Source: Caballeronia novacaledonica
GTDB lineage: Bacteria > Pseudomonadota > Gammaproteobacteria > Burkholderiales > Burkholderiaceae
NCBI RefSeq assembly: GCF_900258035.1
Contig: NZ_OGTP01000019.1
Coordinates: 62,001-126,000, forward strand
Reading direction: 5' to 3'
Length of the DNA stretch: 64,000 nt
The position numbers were made by a program, and so were the translations under genes. The notes under the pieces were generated by a model that searched no databases, was not told where the DNA came from, and saw only the letters and a list, made by a program, of their open reading frames with translations. Of this stretch, positions 27,725 to 36,002 are shown in pieces (the stretch's first letter is position 1; the number at the start of each line of letters is the position of its first letter).

Positions 27725-28684
27725 TCAATGCGCTGCTTTCGCGGGCCACGTGAAGCCCGGCTCGCCCGGTCCCGGCTCTTTTCTCGGCGCGCCGAAGAGC
27801 ACGCTGCGCGGATTGGTGCTGAAGGCGTCGGCGGCGCGATCGACCGAGCGCGCGGCCGCGCTCACGTCGTCGCTGAACGAATAGAAGCGCGGCAACGCCT
27901 CGAAGCCGACGCGCGCCGTCACGAGGCGCAGCGACTCGTTCATGTCCGCGAGCGCCGCGCCGGCTTCCTCGGCGGCCTTGCCCGCCTTGTTCAGATTGGT
28001 GACGAACGGGCCGTCCGGACGATTCAGGTTCTGCACGAACTGGTTGGTCGAGGCGAGCGTGGTGTTGAGCTGCTTGAGCGTCTGCGGCAGTTGCGCCGTG
28101 GCGGGCTGGACCTGGCTCGCGAGCGTCGCGATGCCGTCCGCCGCGCCCTGCAGGCTCTTGGTCGTGGCCAAGAGCTGATTGCGCACGTCGTCGGAGAGGA
28201 ACTTGTCGGCGTCTTCGGACAGGCGCTCGAACTTCTTCAGGATCACGTCGCCGCGCTGCTGCAATTGCTCGAAGAGACCGGCGCGCATCGGCACTTCGGC
28301 GACGTTCTGCGGCGACGAATCGAGCGGCGCCGTGTCCTTGCCGGTGTCGTCGAGCTGCACGAACGCGATGCCCGTCACGCCCTGAAAGCCGAGCGTCGCG
28401 AAGGTCGAATGCGTCATCGGCGCGTTCTTGTCGACGAGAATGCGGATGCGGATCTGACCCGGATGCGATTTGTCGAAGCGGATCGATTCCACCTTGCCGA
28501 CGCCGAGACCGCGATAACGCACCGCCGCGTCCGTGAAGAGGCCGGTCACGTTGGTGCGCGCGATCAGGTCGTAAGGCACGCGCACGGTGCGGTCCACGTT
28601 GAAGAAGAACACGGCGAACGCGATGGCCAGCACGAGGGCGATCGTGAAGAGCCCGGTCCAGAACGCGTGTGATTTGTTTTCCAT
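27725..28684 (-). CDS. MlaD/Mce-family periplasmic lipid-transport protein
   Basis: 319 residues. One N-terminal membrane anchor (about residues 8-29) is followed by an MCE domain (VPYDLIARTNVTGLFTDAAVRYRGLGVGKVESIRFD) and a long alpha-helical C-terminal part with an Asn/Gln-rich coiled region. This resembles a single-MCE subunit that forms a hexameric channel between the membranes. It lies 34 nt after the ATPase gene. Substrate probably phospholipid (family knowledge). Confidence 0.92.
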   Translation of the reverse strand: MENKSHAFWTGLFTIALVLAIAFAVFFFNVDRTVRVPYDLIARTNVTGLFTDAAVRYRGLGVGKVESIRFDKSHPGQIRIRILVDKNAPMTHSTFATLGFQGVTGIAFVQLDDTGKDTAPLDSSPQNVAEVPMRAGLFEQLQQRGDVILKKFERLSEDADKFLSDDVRNQLLATTKSLQGAADGIATLASQVQPATAQLPQTLKQLNTTLASTNQFVQNLNRPDGPFVTNLNKAGKAAEEAGAALADMNESLRLVTARVGFEALPRFYSFSDDVSAAARSVDRAADAFSTNPRSVLFGAPRKEPGPGEPGFTWPAKAAH

Positions 28685-28718
28685 CGGCAGGTTCCTCTGG
28701 CACGCTCGCTGTGCGCGC

Positions 28719-29597
28719 TTACTTGTTCACGGTGATCGGCGCATCTTCGAGCGCGGCCGGCGGCAGCTTCGCGCGGCGCTCGGGCGGCAGCGCCTGCAGC
28801 GCGCGACGCCCGCGCCGTCCGAGAAAATACTCGCGGATGAACGGATGATCCACCGCGCACGCCTCCTCCACCGGCGCCGCGACGAGCACGCGCCGTTCCG
28901 CGAGCACGGCGACGCGCGTCGAGAGCGCGACCATGGTGTCGAGATCGTGCGTGACGAGGACGACGGTCAGCCCGAGCGCGCGATGCAGCGTCGCGATCAG
29001 ATCGACGAACTCGTCCGACGCCTTCGGATCGAGACCGGCGGTCGGTTCGTCGAGAAAGAGCAGTTCGGGTTCGAGCGCGATCGCCCGCGCGATGCCCACG
29101 CGCTTCACCATCCCGCCCGACAGCGCCGAGGGCATCTTGCTCGCGTGCTTGCACGACAGCCCGACCATTTCGAGCTTCAGCATGACGAATTCGCGGATCA
29201 GGTCCTCGGGAATCTTGCCGAGCTCGCGAAACGGCTGCGCGATGTTGTCGTACACGGTCAGCGACGAAAACAGCGCGCCCTGCTGAAACATCATGCCGGA
29301 GCGCGTGCGCAGCATTTTCGCGGTTTCCTCGTCCATTTGCGCCCATTCCTCGCCGAGCACGCGAATGGTGCCCGATGTCGGCGATTCCAGGCCCAGCATC
29401 TGCCGCACGAGCGTCGTCTTGCCCGAGCCCGATCCGCCGAGCAGCGCGACAATCTCGCCGCGCCGCACGTCGAGGTTCAGATGCTCGTGGATCACCGTGC
29501 GCCCGTAGCGCTTGGTGAGATCGCGCACTTCGATCACCGGTTCCGCGATGACGGGCGGCGGCTGATGGCGAACGGCGGTGGCGAGCGTGGTCGACAT
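28719..29597 (-). CDS. ABC transporter ATP-binding protein (MlaF-like)
   Basis: 292-residue cytosolic ATPase. Walker A GGSGSGKTT (about 54-62), Q-loop FQQGALF, signature LSGGMVKRVG in the MlaF-type LSGGM form, Walker B LLFLDEPTAGLD and the switch His in THD. A C-terminal tail of about 40 residues is Arg/Pro-rich. It starts 5 nt after the permease stop. Energises the MlaE-like permease. Confidence 0.94.
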   Translation of the reverse strand: MSTTLATAVRHQPPPVIAEPVIEVRDLTKRYGRTVIHEHLNLDVRRGEIVALLGGSGSGKTTLVRQMLGLESPTSGTIRVLGEEWAQMDEETAKMLRTRSGMMFQQGALFSSLTVYDNIAQPFRELGKIPEDLIREFVMLKLEMVGLSCKHASKMPSALSGGMVKRVGIARAIALEPELLFLDEPTAGLDPKASDEFVDLIATLHRALGLTVVLVTHDLDTMVALSTRVAVLAERRVLVAAPVEEACAVDHPFIREYFLGRRGRRALQALPPERRAKLPPAALEDAPITVNK

Positions 29598-29602
29598 GGC
29601 GG

Positions 29603-30730
29603 TCAGAGTCCGACGTTCTGAAACAGGATGGCGAACACGGCGTCCGCGAGGATGACGATGGTGATCGACGTCACGACGGACGTCGTCGTGCCTTCGCCGA
29701 GACTCTGCGAATTCGCCTTGATGCGAAAACCGAAGTGACACGCGGCGAGCGCGATCAGCATGCCGAACACGACGCCCTTGCCGAGCCCGATCCACAGATT
29801 GGCGATCGGCACGACCGAAGGCAGCGAGCGGATGAAGAAGTTCATGTCGATCGACAGCACGAGCTTCGCCGCGAGCGCGCCGCCCGTCAACGCGATGATG
29901 TTGGTCCACATGACGAGCAGCGGCATTGCGATGCCGAGCGCGATCACGCGCGGCAGCACGAGCCGCAGGCCGTGCGGAATGCCCATGACCTGCATCGCGT
30001 CGAGTTCCTCGGTGACGCGCATCACGCCGATCTGCGCGGTGATCGCGGAACCCGAGCGCCCGGCGACGAGAATCGCGGAAAGCACCGGCCCGAGCTCGCG
30101 GATCACCGAAAGCCCGAGAATATTGACGATGTACTGATTCGCGCCGAACACGCGCAGTTGCTGCGCGGACAGATAGCTCAGCACGATGCCGATCAGGAAC
30201 GCGACGAGCGCGGTGATCGCGAGCGCCTGCGCGCCGGCGCTGTAGATGTTCGCGGAAATCTCCGTCCACGGCGTGCGCTGCGGACGGCGCACGAGGCCGG
30301 CGAGATCGAGCACGAAGGCGCCGAACATCGCGAGGCCGCCGTACAGGTGATCGAAGAAATCGAAGATGAGCTGGCCGAGGCGCGTGACGGGATCGACGCG
30401 ATCGACGGGCTCGGGCTCTTCGCGCTCGGCGTCGAGCAGCGCGACGCGCTCGAAGATTTCGCGCTGGGTGTCGGACATCGCGATGGTCGCGGGCATCTTG
30501 CGGCCCCAGACGCGCCACAGCGCCTGACCGCCGACGTGATCGAGCCGCTCGATCGACAACAGATCCCACTGGCCGATCGCCTCGCGCCCGATAGCGCGCA
30601 GCCGCCGCGTGACGCCGCTCTTGGCGCGGTCGCGGGCGAGCGCGAGCGCGGTCCACTGGCCCGAGAGCCGGACCACCTTGCCCTGCTGACCGGCTTCCAC
30701 TCTTAGGCGCGGCGGCGTGTCGAAGTCCAA
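29603..30730 (-). CDS. MlaE-family ABC permease with N-terminal STAS-like domain
   Basis: 375 residues. The first 110 or so are soluble and STAS-like; then comes the MlaE permease domain with about six hydrophobic segments and the conserved GLSVIRELGPVLSAILVAGRSGSAITAQIG. In the canonical Mla system the STAS partner is a separate protein (MlaB), so here that role is apparently fused. The start is a TTG at 30730 without a clear ribosome site; an internal GTG at 30700 is possible. Divergent from birA. Confidence 0.9.
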   Translation of the reverse strand: MDFDTPPRLRVEAGQQGKVVRLSGQWTALALARDRAKSGVTRRLRAIGREAIGQWDLLSIERLDHVGGQALWRVWGRKMPATIAMSDTQREIFERVALLDAEREEPEPVDRVDPVTRLGQLIFDFFDHLYGGLAMFGAFVLDLAGLVRRPQRTPWTEISANIYSAGAQALAITALVAFLIGIVLSYLSAQQLRVFGANQYIVNILGLSVIRELGPVLSAILVAGRSGSAITAQIGVMRVTEELDAMQVMGIPHGLRLVLPRVIALGIAMPLLVMWTNIIALTGGALAAKLVLSIDMNFFIRSLPSVVPIANLWIGLGKGVVFGMLIALAACHFGFRIKANSQSLGEGTTTSVVTSITIVILADAVFAILFQNVGL

Positions 30731-30898
30731 GGATCGAAGGCGCGATGAGACGCGGTTAAACGGGAGAGGACATTGTAGCGAAGTGTGTCATGAGGGCGCG
30801 GGATGATGGCGCTCATGCTTAGGCTCGAAACCGGCATCCGCCGCTCAGGCATGCGCAGCGGAAGCCGCAACCACGGACGAAAACCCGCCTCTCGCCGC

Positions 30899-30904
30899 TA
30901 CAAT
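30899..30904 (+). promoter_or_regulatory. Candidate -10 box immediately before birA
   Basis: TACAAT seven bases before the birA ATG. If used, transcription would begin at or within a base or two of the ATG. No -35 stands out. Confidence 0.3.
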
Positions 30905-30911
30905 ACCCGCC

Positions 30912-31799
30912 ATGAACTCCACTCCCTTCGCCCCCGACGCGCCCTGGCGCATCGACCGCACCCGGCTCGCGACGCTTGCCGAGCGGCCCGCTCGCGACTG
31001 GACCGTCGACATCGTCGATGAAACCGGCTCGACGAACGCCGACCTCATGGAGCAGTTGCGCGCCGCGCGTCGTGGCGGCACGCCTGCGCCGATCGCCCGC
31101 GTCGCGTATTCGCAGACGGCGGGGCGCGGACGGCGCGGGCGCGCGTGGCTCGCCGAACCGGGCAATGCGCTCTTGATGTCGGTCGGCTGCGTGCTGAAGC
31201 GGCCGGTCGAAGGGTTGTCGGGTCTGAGTCTCGCCATCGGCACCGCCGTGCTCGACGCGCTCGCGCGTCTGCCGCTCACGCCATCCGCGCGCCCCGCGCT
31301 GAAATGGCCGAACGACGTCCTGCTCGACGACGGCAAGCTCGCCGGCATTCTCATCGAAACCGCGTGGAATACGCCGGGCGCGACGGCGGTCGTGATCGGC
31401 ATCGGGCTGAACCTGCACGGCGCTGAGCAACTCGCCGCGCAAGTCGACGACGCGAATCGCCAAGCCGCGCCGACCGCGCCCGGCGCCGCGCCCGCAGCGC
31501 TCGCGCGCGCCTGGCCCGACGCCAATCTCACCGACACCCTCGCGGCGCTCCTCAACGCGCTCGACGCCGCGCTGCCGCGTTTCGAAGCCGAAGGTTTCAG
31601 GCCGTTCCGCCAGCGCTGGCTCGACGCCCACGCGTGGGCCGGCCGCGAAGTCGTGCTGATGGATCAGGGCATGGAAGTGACGCGCGGCATCGCGTCGGGC
31701 GTGGACGAAAGCGGACAGTTGCTGATCGACGCCCCCGAAGGCCCGCGCGCCGTCACGACCGGCGAACTCACGCTGCGGCTCGCGCGGGAGCGTCCGTGA
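30912..31799 (+). CDS. birA: Biotin-[acetyl-CoA-carboxylase] ligase
   Basis: Attaches biotin to the carboxyl carrier protein of acetyl-CoA carboxylase through biotinyl-AMP. It is 295 residues long. Substrate loop GRGRRGRAWLA and KWPNDVLLDDGKLAGIL are diagnostic. The N-terminal DNA-binding domain of E. coli BirA is absent, so this is the monofunctional type and is not a repressor. The stop overlaps the coaX start as GTGA. No Shine-Dalgarno sequence precedes the ATG. Confidence 0.95.
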   Translation: MNSTPFAPDAPWRIDRTRLATLAERPARDWTVDIVDETGSTNADLMEQLRAARRGGTPAPIARVAYSQTAGRGRRGRAWLAEPGNALLMSVGCVLKRPVEGLSGLSLAIGTAVLDALARLPLTPSARPALKWPNDVLLDDGKLAGILIETAWNTPGATAVVIGIGLNLHGAEQLAAQVDDANRQAAPTAPGAAPAALARAWPDANLTDTLAALLNALDAALPRFEAEGFRPFRQRWLDAHAWAGREVVLMDQGMEVTRGIASGVDESGQLLIDAPEGPRAVTTGELTLRLARERP

Positions 31800-32605
31800 G
31801 CGAGGCGCCGTATCTGCTCATCGATGCGGGCAATAGCCGCATCAAGTGGTCGCTCGTCGATCAAGCCGGCGCGGCGCTCGCGAACGGCGCGTTCGAACAC
31901 GCGCACCATTCGACCCTCGCCGACGACGCCGCGCTCGACGCCTGGTCCGACTTGTCCACGCCGGCGAGCGCATGGATTTCGAACGTCGCGGGCACGCCGG
32001 TGCAGAACCGCATCCAGCGTCTGATCGACGCGCGCTGGCCGGCGCTGCCGCGTACCGTCGTGCGCGCGCGTGCCGCGCAATGCGGCGTGACCAACACCTA
32101 CGCGGATCCGGCGCGCCTCGGCAGCGATCGCTGGGCCGGCATGATCGCCGCGCGCGCCGCCTATCCGGGCGAGCATCTGCTGGTCGCGACCTTCGGCACC
32201 GCGACCACGCTCGAAGCCTTGCGCGCCGACGGCGTCTTCACGGGCGGCCTGATCGCGCCCGGCTGGTCGCTGATGATGGAATCGCTCGGCAGCCACACCG
32301 CGCAATTGCCGACGCTCGACGCCGCGTCGGCGCGCGAGGCGTTGAACCGGACGCGCAGTCTCTTCGCCACCGACACCGCCGCCGCGCTCTCGGCCGGATG
32401 CCTGCTCGCGCAGGCTGCGCTGATCGAGCGCGCGTGGCATGACCTGAAAGCCGACTGGCAAGCCGAAGTCCGGCTCGTGCTCGGCGGCGGCGCGGCAAAT
32501 GAAATCGTGGGCGCGCTCGACGTGCCGCATACGCGACACGATTCCCTCGTGCTGTCCGGCCTCGCGCTCATCGCGCGCGACGCGACAGCGCGCCATTCAT
32601 CCTGA
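31796..32605 (+). CDS. coaX: Type III pantothenate kinase
   Basis: First step of coenzyme A synthesis, cytosolic, ASKHA fold, 269 residues. LLIDAGNSRIKW is the phosphate motif, GSDRWAGM carries the catalytic Asp region and FGTATT follows. The GTG at 31796 overlaps the birA stop, which fixes the start by coupling. birA-coaX linkage is common in beta-proteobacteria and joins two cofactor functions. Confidence 0.95.
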   Translation: MSEAPYLLIDAGNSRIKWSLVDQAGAALANGAFEHAHHSTLADDAALDAWSDLSTPASAWISNVAGTPVQNRIQRLIDARWPALPRTVVRARAAQCGVTNTYADPARLGSDRWAGMIAARAAYPGEHLLVATFGTATTLEALRADGVFTGGLIAPGWSLMMESLGSHTAQLPTLDAASAREALNRTRSLFATDTAAALSAGCLLAQAALIERAWHDLKADWQAEVRLVLGGGAANEIVGALDVPHTRHDSLVLSGLALIARDATARHSS

Positions 32606-32638
32606 CTCACTGATTTGATTGACGGACGGAGCAAAAGA

Positions 32639-32878
32639 ATGCTGCGCTGGCTGATCGCCCTTCTCATTCTCGGCAACCTGCTGATGTTCGCGGTCATGCG
32701 CGGCATGTTCGGCCCGCTTCCCGCCGCGGGCGCGCGCGAACCGCATCATCTGTTGCAGCAGGTTCGTCCCGAGGCGCTCGCTACGCGCCCGCTGAGTCCG
32801 GACGAAGCGTTCGATCAGCCGCGCGTTGGCGGACCGGCGCCGGCCGCCAACGTGCAGACTGCGCCGCTCGGACAGTGA
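32639..32878 (+). CDS. Small single-pass membrane protein, unknown function
   Basis: 79 residues. One N-terminal hydrophobic helix (MLRWLIALLILGNLLMFAVM), then a short Pro/Ala-rich tail with LLQQVRPEAL. GGAG lies eight bases before the ATG at 32639. It is 33 nt after coaX and likely in the same transcript. Similar to small proteins found at this position in relatives; no function is known to me. Confidence 0.7.
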   Translation: MLRWLIALLILGNLLMFAVMRGMFGPLPAAGAREPHHLLQQVRPEALATRPLSPDEAFDQPRVGGPAPAANVQTAPLGQ

Positions 32879-32893
32879 ACCCGCGAACGCGGA

Positions 32894-33376
32894 TCAGGAC
32901 TGCGCGCGGACCTTCTTGAGCAGCGCGGTCGTCGATCGATCGTGCTCGAACGCGATGGCGAGCGCCTTGCCGCCCCAGCCGCGCACCAGCGCCGATTCCG
33001 CCAGCTTGTCCATGTCGTAGTCGCCGCCCTTCACGAGCACGTCGGGCCGCAATGCGCCGATGAGTTCCAGCGGCGTCGATTCCTCGAACTTCACGACCCA
33101 GTCGACGCTTTCCAGCGCCGCGAGCAGCGCCATGCGATCGTCTTCGCGATTGATCGGACGGTCGTCGCCCTTGCCGAGCGTGCGCACGGAAGCGTCGCTG
33201 TTCACGCCGACGATGAGCGTCGCGCCCAGCGCTTTCGCATCGGCGAGATAGGTCACGTGACCGCGATGGAGAATGTCGAACACGCCGTTGGTGAAAACGA
33301 CGGGACCGGTGAGGCTCGGACGGCGCGCGGCGAGCGCATCGCGCGTGGTGATCTTGCGTTCGAAAATGGCGGACAT
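32894..33376 (-). CDS. rfaE2: D-glycero-beta-D-manno-heptose 1-phosphate adenylyltransferase
   Basis: 160 residues, corresponding to the C-terminal half of bifunctional HldE. Makes ADP-heptose for the lipopolysaccharide inner core. Nucleotidyltransferase motif HRGH at 37-40 within VFTNGVFDILHRGHVTYL, and VKGGDYDMD further on. The ATG at 33376 begins the conserved protein. The kinase half (rfaE1) is not in the window. It converges on the small membrane protein gene. Confidence 0.93.
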   Translation of the reverse strand: MSAIFERKITTRDALAARRPSLTGPVVFTNGVFDILHRGHVTYLADAKALGATLIVGVNSDASVRTLGKGDDRPINREDDRMALLAALESVDWVVKFEESTPLELIGALRPDVLVKGGDYDMDKLAESALVRGWGGKALAIAFEHDRSTTALLKKVRAQS

Positions 33377-33442
33377 GGCGGCGCTCGTTACGATGTGCTG
33401 AAAGCGCGCATTGTGCCACGGCGCTTTGCTCGGGGATAACGC

Positions 33443-33474
33443 AAAACGGCCCGCCGATTCGATCCGGCGGGCCG
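33443..33474 (-). terminator. Intrinsic terminator after the ferritin-like gene
   Basis: A 10-bp GC-rich perfect stem (33447-33456 with 33465-33474), 8-nt loop and four T on the minus strand. Confidence 0.85.
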
Positions 33475-33501
33475 CTTGTTCATCGAAGAAGCCTGAACGC
33501 G

Positions 33502-34377
33502 TCAGGCCGGCTGTTCGGCCGTGCCGCCCGGCGCGGCTTGCAGACGCAGCGTCACTTCCTTGCGATAGCGATTCAGTTCCTGCGCGGTCGCGAACGAACG
33601 CTCGAACAAGATCGACAGGTTGTGCAGGATACGTTCGACGACCTTCTTCTCCCAACTGTCGTCGAAGCGGATCTGGTCGTCCAGCCAGCGTTCGAGCCAT
33701 TCGGGATCGGGCAGGCGCGACTGCACGGTATCGCGCGGGAAAAGCGCCTGATTCACGTGCAGATTGGTCGGATGCAGCGGCTTTTCCGTGCGGCGCGCGG
33801 ACGCCATCAGCACGCCGATCTTCGCGAACGCCGCACGCGCGGTATCGCCCGCATTCGCGAGCGCCTTCTTCATGTAGCGCAGATACGCGCCGCCGTGACG
33901 GGCTTCGTCGCGCGAAATGGTTTCGTAGATGTGCTTGATGACCGGTTCCGTGTGCCACTCGGCCGCGCGGCGATACCAATGGTTCAGACGGATTTCACCG
34001 CAGAAATGGAGCATCAGCGTTTCGAGCGGCGGCGCCGGATCGAATTCGAAGCGCACCGCGTGCAGCTCCTCTTCGGTCGGCACCATGTCCGGCTTGAAGC
34101 GCCGCAGATACTCCATCAGCACGAGCGAATGCTTCTGTTCCTCGAAGAACCACACGCTCATGAAAGCGGAGAAATCGCTGTCATGGTGGTTGTCACGCAG
34201 GAACATTTCCGTTGCGGGAAGAGCGGACCATTCGGTGATCGCGTTCATCTTGATGGTCCTGGCCTGCTCGTCGGTGAGCAGGGACGCATCGAATTTGTCC
34301 CAAGGAATGTCCTTCTCCATATCCCAGCGGACGGATTCCAGCGATTTATACAATTCCGGATAAAGCATGGTGTTCAT
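33502..34377 (-). CDS. Ferritin-like di-iron protein, function unknown
   Basis: 291 residues, helical, soluble. Di-iron ligands of a ferritin-like four-helix bundle are visible: a Glu in ITEWSALPATE, E80-x-x-H83 in FFEEQKHS, E128 in CGEIRLNHW and E158-x-x-H161 in RDEARHGG. The length and spacing fit the ferritin-like/acyl-ACP-desaturase-like superfamily rather than storage ferritin. A good AGGGG ribosome site precedes the ATG at 34377. The next gene upstream on the same strand is the CarH-like regulator, 387 bp away. Oxidase or hydroxylase activity is possible but unproven. Confidence 0.8.
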   Translation of the reverse strand: MNTMLYPELYKSLESVRWDMEKDIPWDKFDASLLTDEQARTIKMNAITEWSALPATEMFLRDNHHDSDFSAFMSVWFFEEQKHSLVLMEYLRRFKPDMVPTEEELHAVRFEFDPAPPLETLMLHFCGEIRLNHWYRRAAEWHTEPVIKHIYETISRDEARHGGAYLRYMKKALANAGDTARAAFAKIGVLMASARRTEKPLHPTNLHVNQALFPRDTVQSRLPDPEWLERWLDDQIRFDDSWEKKVVERILHNLSILFERSFATAQELNRYRKEVTLRLQAAPGGTAEQPA

Positions 34378-34764
34378 TGTCCACCCCTGATGCCACGTAT
34401 GCGACGTTATATCTGTAATGACTCTGGCCGAGGCGCGCGGGAAATGCCCGCATGCAAGCAGCCAAGCTTTCAATTTTACGCGGGATTCGGTCGGCCTAAG
34501 ACGAAAAGCGACAACGAGCGCGCAATTTTGGCGCTGCGGCAACGCGTCGCGCCCCGCGATAACACTGCACTTCCCCGTGCAAATGTTGCTGTTGTGCGTC
34601 TTGTTCTACCGTGGGTGAGGAGCGAAACCTGTGCCTGAGGTATGTTCAAGTGGCGCCGATCCTGCCGCCGGCACCGCGCCGGCCGGGCAGTATGACGTGC
34701 TCACATGACAGCGATACGCATGCCACGCGAACGCCGCGCCAACGCTCGAAACGAGCGTTTTTCA
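34378..34764. other. Intergenic region with an orphan plus-strand terminator
   Basis: 387 bp between the CarH-like gene and the ferritin-like gene, both read leftward. It contains a TGCAC-N6-GTGCA hairpin (34566-34581) and a plus-strand intrinsic terminator at 34741-34762 that no plus-strand gene explains. No credible ORF. Confidence 0.5.
34741..34762 (+). terminator. Orphan intrinsic terminator
   Basis: An 8-bp perfect stem (34741-34748 with 34752-34759), 3-nt loop, five T at the 3' side. It reads on the plus strand, where no gene lies upstream within the gap. Confidence 0.55.
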
Positions 34765-35766
34765 TCATAGCACGGCGGATTGACGCCAATCCGCGACCGT
34801 TTCGTCGATCGGGGTCAACCCTGCGATGTGATCGACGCCCTCGTTGAACTTGCGGCGCAGCGCCGGGCTGCTTCCGCCGACCCAGACGCGCACGTGCGGC
34901 GGCAGGAGATTGCGCAGATCGTTCAGACCGTTCGCGATGGACTGCGCCGGAAGCACCGCCGTGAACGACAGCGCGACGATATCGACGTTATGCGCCGTCA
35001 CCGCATCGACGATATCGTGCAGCGGCGTCTGCAGGCCGAGCTGGACGCAATCGCACTCGGAAAGCGTGAACATCGCTTCCGCCATCAGGATGCCGAGGCC
35101 GTGGCCTTCGCCGGAAAGCGTCGTGAGCAGCACGCGCGGACGGCCGCCGCGCCCGCGCACGGCGTCGGAAAGCGGGCGCATCAGCGTGCGCATTGCCGAC
35201 TGGATCGCCTCGCTGAACAAATGTTCGTGATAGACCTGCAGCGTGCCCGCCGCCCACGCATTGCCGACCCGCGCCGACAGCGGCGCCGCGACGTCCAGCA
35301 CGAATCGCTCGAGCCCGTCGCGCGTCGCCCGCTTCAGCAATCCGAAGCGGAATTCGTCATAGGCGCTCGCGCGCAGCAACGAAATCAGATGATCGAGCTC
35401 GGCGTCCGGCGCGTCCTGCCCAACGCCCGAACTTTCGGCCAGTTGCTGCAACAGGTCGATCGATTGTCCGAGCACCTTGCTCGGCCGGTGGCCCGCGTCG
35501 AGCAAACGCTTGACGAGCCGCAGCTTCGTCACCTGCTCCTGCGGATACAGCCGCTCGCCGCCGGGCGAGCGCATCGGCCGCGGAAAACCGTAACGGCGTT
35601 CCCAGACACGCAGCGTGTCCTTGGTCAGACCAATTTCCTGAGCGATCGCGCCAATGCCGATTCCCGTCGCGCCCGACGCCGCCGCGCGCGGCGGGACGGG
35701 TTCCGGGAAGTCGGCGCCATCGGAAACCGGCTCCGAGTCGAAGTCTTGTTCGGATGTATTTGTCAT
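34765..35766 (-). CDS. MerR-family regulator with cobalamin-binding domain, CarH/LitR photoreceptor type
   Basis: 333 residues. The N-terminal MerR winged helix spans about residues 35-105 (GIGAIAQEIGLTKDTLRVWERRYGF). It is followed by a helical cobalamin-cap domain and a C-terminal B12-binding domain. The CarH signatures are present: W171-x9-E181-H182 (WAAGTLQVYHEH) and E220-x-H222-x-x-G225 (EGHGLG), where the His is the lower cobalt ligand. In characterised CarH/LitR proteins adenosylcobalamin stabilises a DNA-bound tetramer that light breaks. The residue after W171, His132 in Thermus CarH, is Ala here. Possible targets are its own gene and the downstream ferritin-like gene (inference). Confidence 0.88.
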   Translation of the reverse strand: MTNTSEQDFDSEPVSDGADFPEPVPPRAAASGATGIGIGAIAQEIGLTKDTLRVWERRYGFPRPMRSPGGERLYPQEQVTKLRLVKRLLDAGHRPSKVLGQSIDLLQQLAESSGVGQDAPDAELDHLISLLRASAYDEFRFGLLKRATRDGLERFVLDVAAPLSARVGNAWAAGTLQVYHEHLFSEAIQSAMRTLMRPLSDAVRGRGGRPRVLLTTLSGEGHGLGILMAEAMFTLSECDCVQLGLQTPLHDIVDAVTAHNVDIVALSFTAVLPAQSIANGLNDLRNLLPPHVRVWVGGSSPALRRKFNEGVDHIAGLTPIDETVADWRQSAVL

Positions 35767-35964
35767 GGACAGATCGATTCAAAGACACACGCGATATGCG
35801 ATGCAGATTACGTGCCCGCCCCGAACGGTGGACAGATTTCCGCAGCGTCGATGTTTCATCATAGACAAATTCGAAACGAACGATGCGCTTAAAGCCAACA
35901 ACGCGACAATGGACGACGAAGACGCGGTTCGATGCAACGTCGTACATCGAAGGAACTGGCAGGC

Positions 35965-35993
35965 AAAACCGGCGGCGCATTGCGCGCCGCCGG
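35965..35993 (-). terminator. Intrinsic terminator of phaM
   Basis: A 10-bp perfect GC stem (35969-35978 with 35984-35993), 5-nt loop and four T on the minus strand, just after the phaM stop. Confidence 0.85.
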
Positions 35994-36002
35994 ACACAAG
36001 CG

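Noticed and set aside
34566..34581. TGCAC-N6-GTGCA as a second NtrC site
   Set aside because: Spacing is six instead of seven and no sigma-54 promoter is near; treated only as a hairpin.
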